From assembly GCF_036346855.1 (NCBI RefSeq), contig NZ_CP107841.1:8436001-8500000 (forward strand): a stretch of DNA of 64,000 nt, written 5' to 3'. The translations under genes and the position numbers were made by a program. Shown here in pieces: positions 39,497 through 47,739 of the stretch (the first letter of the stretch is position 1; the number at the start of each line of letters is the position of its first letter). The notes under the pieces are model-generated. The model made no database searches, was not told the DNA's origin, and worked only from the letters and a program-made list of their open reading frames with translations. The DNA is from Streptomyces europaeiscabiei (GTDB lineage: Bacteria > Actinomycetota > Actinomycetes > Streptomycetales > Streptomycetaceae).

Positions 39497-40264
39497 TCAC
39501 CGCGCGGTCAGCACCCGCGGCCCCGCATCCGTGATGGCGACCGTATGCTCCGCATGGGCCGCCCGGGAACCGTCGTCCGTGCGCAACGTCCACCCGTCCG
39601 GCGCCGCGTGGTACCCGTCGCCGCCCCCGCCGATCAGCATCGGTTCGATCGCCAGGACCATCCCGTGCCGCAGCCTCATCCCGCGTCCGGGCCGCCCCTC
39701 GTTCGGTACCCCCGGGTCCTCGTGCATATGACGGCCGATCCCGTGGCCGCCGAAGCCGTCGGGAATCCCGTATCCGGCGGCGCGGCACACCGTGCCGATC
39801 GCGTGCGCGATGTCGCCGATGCGGTTGCCGACGACGGCCGCCCCGATGCCCGCCGCGAGGGCGCGTTCGGCCGTCTCGACGAGGCGCAGGTCGGCGGCGC
39901 GCGGCTCGCCCACCACGAAGCTGATCGCCGAGTCCCCGACCCAGCCGCCCAGCTCGGCGCCGAAGTCCATGGACACGAGGTCGCCGTCGCGCAGCCGGTA
40001 CGCCGTCGGGATGCCGTGCACGATCGCGTCGTTCACGGAGGCACAGATCACCGCCGGGAAGGGGGTGGGCGCGAAGGACGGGCGATAGCCGAGGAACGGC
40101 GACGAGGCGCCCGCCTCCCGCAGTACCTCGTGTGCCACCTCGTCGAGTTCGAGGAGGGAAACACCCACGTCGGCGGTGCTCCGCACCGCGGTCAGCGCTC
40201 GCCCCACGACCTGCCCGGCCTCGTACATCGCGTCCATCGACGCATCCGTCTTCAGTTCCACCAT
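39497..40264 (-). CDS. map: methionine aminopeptidase, type I
   Basis: 255 aa without the N-terminal extension of eukaryotic-like forms. Metal ligands are visible: Asp in MDFGAELGGWVGDSA (two Asp), His in GGHGIGRHMHEDPGVPN, Glu in AIEPML and Glu in AHAEHTVAIT. It removes the initiator methionine from new proteins. Streptomyces has several map genes; this one is paired divergently with an XRE regulator. ATG 40264 follows TATAGT by 7 nt without a ribosome-binding site, which suggests a leaderless mRNA. Confidence 0.92.
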   Translation of the reverse strand: MVELKTDASMDAMYEAGQVVGRALTAVRSTADVGVSLLELDEVAHEVLREAGASSPFLGYRPSFAPTPFPAVICASVNDAIVHGIPTAYRLRDGDLVSMDFGAELGGWVGDSAISFVVGEPRAADLRLVETAERALAAGIGAAVVGNRIGDIAHAIGTVCRAAGYGIPDGFGGHGIGRHMHEDPGVPNEGRPGRGMRLRHGMVLAIEPMLIGGGGDGYHAAPDGWTLRTDDGSRAAHAEHTVAITDAGPRVLTAR

Positions 40265-40265
40265 G

Positions 40266-40337
40266 CCAATTACTATACCGCTCAACATCCAATTAATATA
40301 CCGGTCCGCCGGAAGGGATCGGTATTAGAATGGGGGC
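40266..40337. promoter_or_regulatory. divergent leaderless promoters with 15-bp direct repeats
   Basis: CCAATTACTATACCG (40266-40280) and CCAATTAATATACCG (40289-40303) differ at one position and begin 23 nt apart. The first overlaps the minus-strand -10 (TATAGT) of map. An inverted half-site CGGTATTA (40320-40327) overlaps the plus-strand -10 TAGAAT (40326-40331) of the XRE gene, 6 nt before its ATG. This looks like one operator set controlling both genes. Confidence 0.65.
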
Positions 40338-40613
40338 ATGGTGCGCACCCCACTGACCCCCGAAGAGCGTGAACGCGGCGAGCGGCTCGGCCGGTTGCTG
40401 CGTGAGGCCCGCGGCAGTCGCAGCATGGCGGAGATCGCTGCCGGCGCGGGCATCTCCGCGGAGACCCTGCGGAAGATCGAGACCGGCCGAGCCCCCACCC
40501 CGGCCTTCTTCACGGTCGCCGCCCTCGCCCGCGCGCTGGGTCTGTCCATGGACGCCCTCGTCACGCGGTGCGCACCGGCAGCCGATACGGCCCCGACGGC
40601 CGCGGTCGCCTGA
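40338..40613 (+). CDS. XRE-family transcriptional regulator
   Basis: A 91-aa single-domain Cro/C1-type helix-turn-helix protein: RLGRLLREARGSRSMAEIAA, then GISAETLRKIETGRAPTP and TVAALARALGLSMDALV. The C-terminal 18 residues are Ala/Thr-rich. It is divergent from map, and the shared repeats in the promoter suggest that it represses itself and map. The mRNA appears leaderless. Confidence 0.9.
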   Translation: MVRTPLTPEERERGERLGRLLREARGSRSMAEIAAGAGISAETLRKIETGRAPTPAFFTVAALARALGLSMDALVTRCAPAADTAPTAAVA

Positions 40614-40792
40614 GCCGTTTCGCGGTCATGGCCTGAGTCGTTCGCCGTGATGGCCTGAACCCCTCACGCACAGCTGTCGCACGGCCGCGTACAGCACACT
40701 GCGTCCGCTACGAAAACTTCGCGTAGCCGTCCTGTAACACAACTGGTGTTTTCTTGCGGACCGGAGCACTCCAGTCTGCCGGGGAGTATGCG

Positions 40793-42436
40793 ATGGCTTT
40801 GGATCAACTCCCGGGACAAGTAGGGGAGTTCGCGGGATACCTGAACAGATTGATGGCGAAGCTCGACCAGGGCGGTGGCTGGTGCGCCGTTTTCTGGCAG
40901 CGCGACCCCGACGGCATGCGGGCCTGCCTGGACGGCCTGGAGGTGCCGCCCTGGGACGTCGTCGAGGCGCTCATGCACGACCTCGGCACCGCGTACGGTC
41001 CCGCCGCGGCGGCCCAGGAGACCGAGCGGGCCCGTGCCCTGCACAGCGCCTCGCTCGCCGCGTACGACTCCCGGCCCGGCGGCCGTGACGCCCTGGGCGA
41101 CCGGCTCGACGTCATGCTCCGCGAGCAGCGCTACGCCGCCGAACGCACCACCGAACTGACCCGCCGGCTGCAGGCCGCCACCTCGCAGGAGGAGGCCGAC
41201 TCCATCCGCCTGGACCTGGCCTGGGCCCATGACGACCGCGAACGCGCCACAGCCCGCTGCACAGAACTGCACACCCGCATCGAGGACATCGACCGCCGCG
41301 CCCCGCACGGCCCCGCGCGGGGCGCGGCGCACGTTCCGGGGAACACCGCCGGGGACGTCTTCCGCGTGGGCGCGCCGGAAGCGGAGGAACGCGCGGCCGA
41401 CTCGGCGGAGCGCCTGGGCGGGGGTACGGGCACGGACCGGTACGGCGGCGGGCGCACGCACGAGGACCAGTTCGGCGACGGACGTATACATACGGACCCC
41501 TACCGTGGCGGCCGTGCCCCCGACGGCCGAGCGCCCGACAGTCGCACCCCCGAGGAGGCCGGCGCGTACGACGCCCGGCACGACACCTACGCGGCCGCCT
41601 TCCCCGAGACCGACGAAGCCGCCCGGACCGCCCCCGGCCCCGGCCCCGCCCCCAAGTCCGATCCCCAGCACCCCGACCCGGAAGCCGCCGCCCCGCCGCT
41701 CGCCAAGCAGCGTTCCAAGCGCCGCCCGCGAGGGGGTGCCCGTTTCGCCGGGGCGATGGAGGCCGAGGCTCCGCCCGTCGTCGTGCCCAAGGCCGCACCG
41801 GCAGTGGGGCGCAAGGGGCGCGCTCCCCGGGGCGCCCGGTACGCCGGTGCCGCGGAGCGGGCCGAGGCGGCGGCGCCGAAGCAGTCGCAGGCGCGGCAGC
41901 CGCTGGACGACGAGGCGCGGCGGGAGGTCGCCGATACCGTGCAGCGGTTGGTGCGGCTGCGCCGGGAGGGCCGCAGCGGGGAGGCGCACGCCCTCCTCGT
42001 GGAGATCGCGCAGTGGCCCGCCGCCCGTTTCCCGCTGCTCGCGGCCGACCTGCACCGCGCGGGGCTGGGCGCTGACTGGGCGACCCTGCTGTGGGAGGCC
42101 GGCTCGCTGCCCGCCGACCGGCTGGTCGCGGTCGCGGACGCCCTGAACGCGGTGGGCCGCGCCTCGGACGGAGAGCAGATGCTGCGACAGGGCGTCTCAC
42201 GGCCCACCGAGGAGATCGGCGAGGCGGTGCTCGCCCTCACCGCCGAGGGGCGCGAACGGGAGGCGCGTGCGCTGCTCGACGTGTACGTGCGCATGCGTAC
42301 GCCGGAGGAGGCGGCGCGCACCGCGGAGGCACATCCGCGACGACTCAAGCCCCTCGTGCTGGCGGCGGCGCGCGGTGTCTCCGAGGAGCGCTACCGGGAA
42401 GTGGTGCACGCGCTGCGCGTGCAGGGGCTCACCTGA
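40793..42436 (+). CDS. large hypothetical protein with coiled N-terminus and repeat-like C-terminus
   Basis: 547 aa from ATG 40793 (GGGGAG at 40781-40786). The N-terminal domain (about 1-160: QVGEFAGYLNRLMAKLDQ, AVFWQRDPDGMRACLDG, REQRYAAERTTELTRRLQAA) ends in a coiled coil. A 180-residue Asp/Pro/Gly/Arg-rich linker follows. The C-terminal 190 residues are helical and TPR/HEAT-like (ADTVQRLVRLRREGRSGEAHALLVEIAQWP repeated in style). Streptomyces annotations often call such proteins UL36-like. The last codons and the stop lie inside a 35-bp tandem duplication. Confidence 0.75.
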   Translation: MALDQLPGQVGEFAGYLNRLMAKLDQGGGWCAVFWQRDPDGMRACLDGLEVPPWDVVEALMHDLGTAYGPAAAAQETERARALHSASLAAYDSRPGGRDALGDRLDVMLREQRYAAERTTELTRRLQAATSQEEADSIRLDLAWAHDDRERATARCTELHTRIEDIDRRAPHGPARGAAHVPGNTAGDVFRVGAPEAEERAADSAERLGGGTGTDRYGGGRTHEDQFGDGRIHTDPYRGGRAPDGRAPDSRTPEEAGAYDARHDTYAAAFPETDEAARTAPGPGPAPKSDPQHPDPEAAAPPLAKQRSKRRPRGGARFAGAMEAEAPPVVVPKAAPAVGRKGRAPRGARYAGAAERAEAAAPKQSQARQPLDDEARREVADTVQRLVRLRREGRSGEAHALLVEIAQWPAARFPLLAADLHRAGLGADWATLLWEAGSLPADRLVAVADALNAVGRASDGEQMLRQGVSRPTEEIGEAVLALTAEGREREARALLDVYVRMRTPEEAARTAEAHPRRLKPLVLAAARGVSEERYREVVHALRVQGLT

Positions 42437-42475
42437 CCCGGCACGCGCTGCGCGTGCAGGGGCTCACCTGACCCG
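42406..42475 (+). repeat. 35-bp perfect tandem duplication over a stop codon
   Basis: Copies 42406-42440 and 42441-42475 are identical. Copy one encodes the last codons and stop of the upstream gene; copy two is an untranslated echo. Each copy contains GCACGCGCTGCGCGTGC, an almost perfect palindrome that could fold into a hairpin. Confidence 0.85.
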
Positions 42476-42629
42476 CCCGCCACGTCCGGCCCACCGGCCG
42501 CGCCCGACGGGGCCGGCCGGTACGCCGCGCGAAACACGGCGGCAATCACCCACTGGAGTGCGAAACGTGATCGACTCGGCTGGTTGACGACGATGGTCTT
42601 GCCCAGTCCGTCGGCGGGGCTTAGTTTCA

Positions 42630-42664
42630 AGCCTCTACGACCTGCGTCTACGGGCGTAGAGGCT
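42630..42664. promoter_or_regulatory. 10-bp inverted repeat upstream of hydrolase 1
   Basis: AGCCTCTACG (42630-42639) and CGTAGAGGCT (42655-42664) are perfect inverted copies 15 nt apart, ending 31 nt before the start of the first hydrolase gene. A PucR operator or a leader hairpin are both possible. Confidence 0.5.
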
Positions 42665-42695
42665 CGCTGAGGTCCCTGTCGAAGGAGCACCTGAC

Positions 42696-43538
42696 ATGGC
42701 CAACGTCGTACGCGCCGCCCTGGTCCAGGCGACCTGGACCGGCGACACCGCCTCCATGGTCGCCAAGCACGTCGAGCACGCCCGCGAGGCGGCGCGGCAG
42801 GGCGCGAAGGTGATCGGCTTCCAGGAAGTCTTCAACGCGCCCTACTTCTGCCAGGTCCAGGAGCCGGAGCACTACGCCTGGGCGGAACCCGTCCCGGACG
42901 GCCCGACCGTCACACGGATGCGGGAGCTGGCCCGCGAGACCGGCATGGTGATCGTCGTCCCGGTCTTCGAGGTCGAACAGTCCGGGTTCTACTTCAACAC
43001 CGCGGCGGTGATCGACGCCGACGGCACCTATCTCGGCAAGTACCGCAAGCACCACATCCCCCAGGTCAAGGGATTCTGGGAGAAGTACTACTTCAAGCCC
43101 GGGAACCTCGGCTGGCCGGTCTTCGACACGGCCGTCGGCAAGGTCGGCGTCTACATCTGTTACGACCGCCACTTCCCGGAGGGCTGGCGCCAGCTCGGTC
43201 TGAACGGCGCCCAACTCGTGTACAACCCGTCCGCGACCCACCGGGGCCTGTCCTCCCATCTGTGGCAGCTGGAGCAGCCCGCGGCCGCCGTCGCCAACGA
43301 GTACTTCATCGCGGCGATCAACCGGGTCGGCGTGGAGGAGTACGGGGACAACGACTTCTACGGCACCTCGTACTTCGTCGACCCACGCGGCAAGTTCGTC
43401 GGCGAGGTCGCGAGCGACAAGGGCGAGGAGCTCGTCGTACGGGATCTCGACTTCGACCTGATCGAGGAAGTGCGGCAGCAGTGGGCGTTCTACCGGGACC
43501 GTCGGCCCGACGCGTACGAAGGGCTCGTACAGCCGTGA
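42696..43538 (+). CDS. carbon-nitrogen hydrolase, beta-ureidopropionase type (paralogue 1)
   Basis: A 280-aa nitrilase-superfamily enzyme. The Glu-Lys-Cys triad lies in GFQEVF, GKYRKHHIP and CYDRHFPEGW. The pattern fits N-carbamoyl-beta-alanine or N-carbamoyl-amino-acid amidohydrolases, which release CO2 and ammonia from the ring-opened pyrimidine. It aligns without gaps to the 280-aa product at 46770, about two thirds identical by eye. It heads the catabolic cluster and is followed closely by the aminotransferase that would take its beta-amino-acid product. AAGGAG precedes the ATG. Confidence 0.9.
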   Translation: MANVVRAALVQATWTGDTASMVAKHVEHAREAARQGAKVIGFQEVFNAPYFCQVQEPEHYAWAEPVPDGPTVTRMRELARETGMVIVVPVFEVEQSGFYFNTAAVIDADGTYLGKYRKHHIPQVKGFWEKYYFKPGNLGWPVFDTAVGKVGVYICYDRHFPEGWRQLGLNGAQLVYNPSATHRGLSSHLWQLEQPAAAVANEYFIAAINRVGVEEYGDNDFYGTSYFVDPRGKFVGEVASDKGEELVVRDLDFDLIEEVRQQWAFYRDRRPDAYEGLVQP

Positions 43539-43633
43539 CCGTGTACGGAGGACTCGTACAGCCCTGACGTGGGCACGTACAGCCGTGACACACGCAGAAC
43601 CCGTACAGCTGTGAAAGGAGTGGTGCAGCCGTG
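43524..43633 (+). repeat. reiterated stop-codon repeat between hydrolase 1 and aminotransferase
   Basis: Five degenerate copies of CTCGTACAGCCGTGA, the last codons of the hydrolase (VQP-stop), follow one another up to the start of the next gene: near 43524, 43552, 43572, 43597 and 43621. Only the first is translated. Confidence 0.75.
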
Positions 43634-44917
43634 ACCGACGAACTGCTCGGACGCCACAAGGCCGTACTGCCCGACTGGCTCGCGCTCTACTACGCGGACC
43701 CGCTGGAGATCACCCACGGCGAGGGCCGCCATGTCTGGGACGCCGGGGGCAACAAGTACCTCGACTTCTTCGGCGGCATCCTCACCACGATGACGGCGCA
43801 CGCGCTGCCCGAGGTCACCAAGGCGGTGAGTGAGCAGGCCGGGCGGATCATCCACTCATCGACGCTCTACCTCAACCGGCCGATGGTCGAACTCGCCGAG
43901 CGGATCGCGCAGATGTCCGGCATCCCGGACGCCCGCGTCTTCTTCACCACCTCCGGCACCGAGGCCAACGACACCGCGTTGATGCTGGCGACGACGTACC
44001 GCCGCAGCAACCAGATCCTGGCGATGCGCAACAGCTACCACGGCCGTTCCTTCAGCGCCGTCGGCATCACCGGCAACAAGGGCTGGTCCCCGACCTCACT
44101 GTCACCGCTCCAGACGCTGTACGTGCACGGCGGCGTCCGGACCCGCGGCCCGTACGCCGACCTGAGCGACGCCGACTTCATCACGGCCTGCGTCGCCGAC
44201 CTGGAGGACCTGCTCGGCCACGGCCGTCCGCCGGCCGCGCTGATCGCCGAGCCGATCCAGGGCGTCGGCGGCTTCACCTCACCGCCGGACGGCCTGTACG
44301 CGGCCTTCCGTGAGGTACTGCAACGGAACGGCGTGCTGTGGATCGCCGACGAGGTGCAGACCGGGTGGGGCCGCACCGGCGACAACTTCTGGGGCTGGCA
44401 GGCGCACGGGCAGAACGGGCCGCCGGACATCCTCACCTTCGCCAAGGGCATCGGCAACGGCATGTCCATCGGCGGTGTCGTCGCCCGCTCCGAGGTCATG
44501 AACTGCCTGGACAGCAATTCGATCTCGACCTTCGGCGGCACCCAGATCACCATGGCCGCCGGCCTCGCCAACCTGAACTACCTGATCGAGCACGACCTCC
44601 AGGGCAACGCGCGCCGCGTCGGCGGACTGCTCATCGAACGGCTGCGCGCGATCACCGCCCAGATCCCCCAGGTGCGGGAAGTGCGCGGCCGGGGGCTCAT
44701 GCTCGGCATCGAGCTGGTCAGGCCCGGCACCGACGAGGCGAACCCGGAGGCCGCGTCCGCCGTCCTCGAAGCCGCCCGCCGGGAGGGCCTGCTCATCGGC
44801 AAGGGCGGCGGCCACAACACCAGCGCCCTGCGCATCGCGCCCCCGCTGTCGCTGACCGTCGCCGAGGCCGAGGAGGGCGCCGAGGCCCTCGAACGTGCTC
44901 TGAGGAGCATTCAGTAA
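43631..44917 (+). CDS. class-III omega-aminotransferase (AGXT2/beta-alanine type)
   Basis: A 428-aa PLP enzyme. FFTTSGTEANDTAL binds the phosphate, WIADEVQTGWGRTG carries the conserved Asp, and the PLP Lys is in LTFAKGIGNG. This subgroup (alanine-glyoxylate 2, beta-alanine-pyruvate or aminoisobutyrate aminotransferases) would convert beta-alanine or 3-aminoisobutyrate to the semialdehyde, the step after the ureidopropionase. Start GTG 43631 has AAAGGAG upstream (43612-43618). Confidence 0.92.
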   Translation: MTDELLGRHKAVLPDWLALYYADPLEITHGEGRHVWDAGGNKYLDFFGGILTTMTAHALPEVTKAVSEQAGRIIHSSTLYLNRPMVELAERIAQMSGIPDARVFFTTSGTEANDTALMLATTYRRSNQILAMRNSYHGRSFSAVGITGNKGWSPTSLSPLQTLYVHGGVRTRGPYADLSDADFITACVADLEDLLGHGRPPAALIAEPIQGVGGFTSPPDGLYAAFREVLQRNGVLWIADEVQTGWGRTGDNFWGWQAHGQNGPPDILTFAKGIGNGMSIGGVVARSEVMNCLDSNSISTFGGTQITMAAGLANLNYLIEHDLQGNARRVGGLLIERLRAITAQIPQVREVRGRGLMLGIELVRPGTDEANPEAASAVLEAARREGLLIGKGGGHNTSALRIAPPLSLTVAEAEEGAEALERALRSIQ

Positions 44918-44943
44918 CGCCAGATGTAAGGAAACCCAACGCC

Positions 44944-46509
44944 ATGACCACCGCCTTGGAACCCGCCCTGTCGGTACGCCAGGTCCTCAACCTGGACCGG
45001 GTCCTCGCCGGAGAGCCCGAGGTGGTGGCCGGGGCCGGTCAGCTCGACCGGCCCGTGCGCTGGGTGCATGTGGCCGAGGCCCCCGACGTGGGCGTGATGC
45101 TCACCGGCGGCGAGATGGTCCTCACCACCGGGGTCCTGCTCGCCGGGAACGAGGACGCCCAGGCCGAGTACATCCGCTCGCTGTACCGGGCCGAGGCCGC
45201 GGCGGTCGTCCTCGGTCTCGGCCGGGCCTTCCCGACGCCGCCCGACGTGATGCGCCGGGCGGCGGAGCGGTGCGGTCTGCCCATGGTGGTGCTGCACCGG
45301 CCGTTCCCCTTCGCCGAGCTGACGGAGGAGGTCCAGTCCCGGCTGGTACGGCGGAAGTTCGCGGCCGTGAGCCTGTCGGAGGCCGTCCGCACGGCCCTGA
45401 CCGGGCTGATCACCGCGGGTGCCCCGCTGCAACGCCTCCTCGACGAGATCGCCAAGCACGCGGGCTGTCCCCTCGTCGTCACCAACCTCGCCCATCGCGT
45501 CCTCGCCACGGCGGGAGAGCGGTCGGCCGTCGACGACGTGCTGCGCGACTGGGAGCGGATCTCCCGGCAGGCGGGCGGCAGCGCGGGCGACGGCTGGGTG
45601 CGGGCCGAGCTGGGCGGGCGCGGGGAGCTGTGGGGACAGATCGTGCTGTGCGGGTACCGCGGCGACACCGCCACCGGGCGGCTGCTCGCCGACCGGGCCG
45701 CCGAGGCGCTCGTCCTCCACCGCATGCTCGGCGGCTCGGCGCACTCCTGGGAGGAGCAGTCCACCCAGGGCCTCCTGACGGACCTCGTCTCCGGAGTGGT
45801 ACCGGCCAGGCAACTGCTGCCGAGGGCACGTGCGGCCGGGCTCCCGGTCAACCGCCGTACGTTCGTGCCGCTGGTCGTACGCGACGAGGATCCGGCCCAA
45901 CTCGACCGCGTACTACGGATGCTGGGCCTGCCGGGGCTCGTCGCCGAACTGGCGGAGGGCGCCACCGCCGTACTCCTCAGCCTCGCCCGGGACCAGGACG
46001 CGGCTGCGCTCACCGCGCACTTCGCGACCCGGCTGCGGTCGGAGTCGGGGATGCGCAAGCCGGTCGTGGCGGCCGCGGAGGCGCGGACCACCTGGGAGGA
46101 CGTGCCGGGCGGGCTGCGGGAGGCCCGGCATGTGGCGGACGCCGTCGCCCAGTCCTCGGCCACCGGGCTCGACCTGCCGCTCGTCGTACGCCTGCGGGAC
46201 GTGCACCTGCGCGGCCTGGTCCGGCTGCTGCGGGACGACCCGCACGTACAGGCCTTCGCCGAGCGTGAGCTGGACGGCCTGCTGTGCGGCGACGGGCACG
46301 CCGAGCAGGATCTCCTGCCCGTACTGCGCACCTATCTCGCGACCGGCCGCAACAAGTCGCACACGGCTCAGCTGCACCACGTCAGCCGGCCCGCGCTGTA
46401 CCGCCGGCTCGAAGCCATAGAGGCCCGCCTCGGCGTGGACCTCGACGACTTCGAACAGGCCGCGTCGGTCCACATCGCTCTCCTCGCCCACGACGCGCAA
46501 CAGGGCTGA
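44944..46509 (+). CDS. PucR-family transcriptional regulator
   Basis: 521 aa. An N-terminal PucR domain (SVRQVLNLDRVLAGEPEVVAG, VRWVHVAEAPDVGVMLTGGE) is followed by a GGDEF-like/CdaR linker and a C-terminal PucR helix-turn-helix (LLPVLRTYLATGRNKSHTAQ, HVSRPALYRRLEAIEARLGV). Regulators of this family control purine, pyrimidine or amine catabolism. Lying between the catabolic genes it is the obvious local controller. ATG 44944 with TAAGGAAA upstream; only 26 nt from the aminotransferase stop, so it is probably in one operon. Confidence 0.93.
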   Translation: MTTALEPALSVRQVLNLDRVLAGEPEVVAGAGQLDRPVRWVHVAEAPDVGVMLTGGEMVLTTGVLLAGNEDAQAEYIRSLYRAEAAAVVLGLGRAFPTPPDVMRRAAERCGLPMVVLHRPFPFAELTEEVQSRLVRRKFAAVSLSEAVRTALTGLITAGAPLQRLLDEIAKHAGCPLVVTNLAHRVLATAGERSAVDDVLRDWERISRQAGGSAGDGWVRAELGGRGELWGQIVLCGYRGDTATGRLLADRAAEALVLHRMLGGSAHSWEEQSTQGLLTDLVSGVVPARQLLPRARAAGLPVNRRTFVPLVVRDEDPAQLDRVLRMLGLPGLVAELAEGATAVLLSLARDQDAAALTAHFATRLRSESGMRKPVVAAAEARTTWEDVPGGLREARHVADAVAQSSATGLDLPLVVRLRDVHLRGLVRLLRDDPHVQAFAERELDGLLCGDGHAEQDLLPVLRTYLATGRNKSHTAQLHHVSRPALYRRLEAIEARLGVDLDDFEQAASVHIALLAHDAQQG

Positions 46510-46636
46510 AACATGCCGGGACCTGCGAAAACGGCGGTGAAACATGCGCCCACGAAGAGGTGACACGGTGGAACGCGAAACGCCCGCAGACGTGACACCG
46601 TGCAACTCAAACCCGACTTCCGGACTCCATACGCTC

Positions 46637-46745
46637 CTGGGGCGAGCGGCAGAAGTCCCGTCTGCCCGGCACACCGAGAGCACGCTCCGGACGCCGCAGG
46701 GCCCGCCCTTCGGGCGGACGACGGGATGTGCGGCGCTCGCCCCAG
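46637..46745 (+). ncRNA. candidate structured leader RNA before hydrolase 2
   Basis: Closing stem CTGGGGCGAGCG (46637-46648) with CGCTCGCCCCAG (46734-46745), 12 bp and perfect. Inside it TCCCGTC (46656-46662) pairs with GACGGGA (46720-46726), and an inner hairpin CCGCCC (46703-46708) pairs with GGGCGG (46712-46717). The element ends 24 nt before the ATG of the second hydrolase and just upstream of GGAGG. It could be a regulatory leader, a terminator of pucR, or an operator; no known riboswitch class is recognised. Confidence 0.45.
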
Positions 46746-46769
46746 CACACCGAGTGACCGGAGGTCCCG

Positions 46770-47612
46770 ATGAGCAGAGTCATCCGCGCAGCCATCTTCC
46801 AGACGGCCTGGACCGGCGACAAGGAGTCGATGATCCAGGTCCACGAGCAGGCGGCCCGCGACGCGGCCGCGCAGGGTGCGCAGGTCCTGTGCTTCCAGGA
46901 ACTGTTCTACGGTCCCTACTTCTGCCAGGTCCAGGACAAGGCGTTCTACGAGTACGCAGAGCAGATCCCCGACGGCCCGATCGTCAAGCGCTTCCAGGCG
47001 CTCGCCAAGGAGCTCGGCCTCGTCCTCGTGCTGCCGATGTACGAGGAGGAGCAGCCGGGCGTCCTCTACAACACCGCCGCCGTGATCGACTCGGACGGCA
47101 AGTACCTCGGCAAGTACCGCAAGCACCACATCCCCCAGGTCCCCGGCTTCTGGGAGAAGTTCTACTTCCGTCCCGGGAACGCGGGCTGGCCCGTCTTCGA
47201 CACCGCCGTCGGCAAGATCGGCGTCTACATCTGCTACGACCGGCACTTCCCGGAGGGCTGGCGTGCGCTGGGCCTCGGCGGCGCCGAGATCGTGTTCAAC
47301 CCGTCGGCCACCTCGCGGGGCCTGTCCCGCTACCTGTGGCAGCTGGAGCAGCCGGCGTCGGCCGTCGCCAACGAGTACTTCATCGGCGCGATCAACCGGG
47401 TCGGTGTGGAGGAGCTCGGCGACAACGACTTCTACGGCACCTCCTACTTCGTGGACCCGGAGGCCCAGTTCGTCGGCGAGGTGGCCAGCGACAAGGAGAC
47501 CGAGCTCGTGGTCCGCGACCTGGACCTGGCCAAGCTCCGCGAGGTCCGCGACCGCTGGCAGTTCTTCCGCGACCGCCGCCCGGACGCCTACGCCCCGCTG
47601 ACGGCGCCCTAG
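46770..47612 (+). CDS. carbon-nitrogen hydrolase, beta-ureidopropionase type (paralogue 2)
   Basis: 280 aa, the same length and register as the product at 42696. The triad Glu-Lys-Cys lies in CFQELF, GKYRKHHIP and CYDRHFPEGW. The C-termini and the region around residues 85-100 (LVLPMYEEEQPG) differ most. This copy lies directly before dihydropyrimidinase, whose product (an N-carbamoyl-beta-amino acid) is the expected substrate. GGAGG precedes ATG 46770; a candidate leader RNA lies just upstream. A strong hairpin follows the stop. Confidence 0.92.
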   Translation: MSRVIRAAIFQTAWTGDKESMIQVHEQAARDAAAQGAQVLCFQELFYGPYFCQVQDKAFYEYAEQIPDGPIVKRFQALAKELGLVLVLPMYEEEQPGVLYNTAAVIDSDGKYLGKYRKHHIPQVPGFWEKFYFRPGNAGWPVFDTAVGKIGVYICYDRHFPEGWRALGLGGAEIVFNPSATSRGLSRYLWQLEQPASAVANEYFIGAINRVGVEELGDNDFYGTSYFVDPEAQFVGEVASDKETELVVRDLDLAKLREVRDRWQFFRDRRPDAYAPLTAP

Positions 47613-47620
47613 CGAAGCCT

Positions 47621-47651
47621 CCCCGCGCCCCGATCCTTCAGGGGCGCGGGG
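47621..47651. terminator. hairpin between hydrolase 2 and dihydropyrimidinase
   Basis: CCCCGCGCCCC (47621-47631) and GGGGCGCGGGG (47641-47651), 11 bp perfect, 9-nt loop. It shares the AGGGGCGCGGGG core of the dispersed repeat. It may attenuate read-through into the next gene. Confidence 0.7.
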
Positions 47652-47739
47652 GCTGTCACACCCTGCGGCCGCCGCCGCGTGGGCGTGACCAGCCACAGAC
47701 GACCGGCACTTTCCCGACAACCGAACGGAGCGTGACCGA

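Noticed and set aside
46510..46769. Known riboswitch upstream of hydrolase 2
   Set aside because: Structure is clear but I could not match any riboswitch consensus I know, so it is listed only as a candidate leader.
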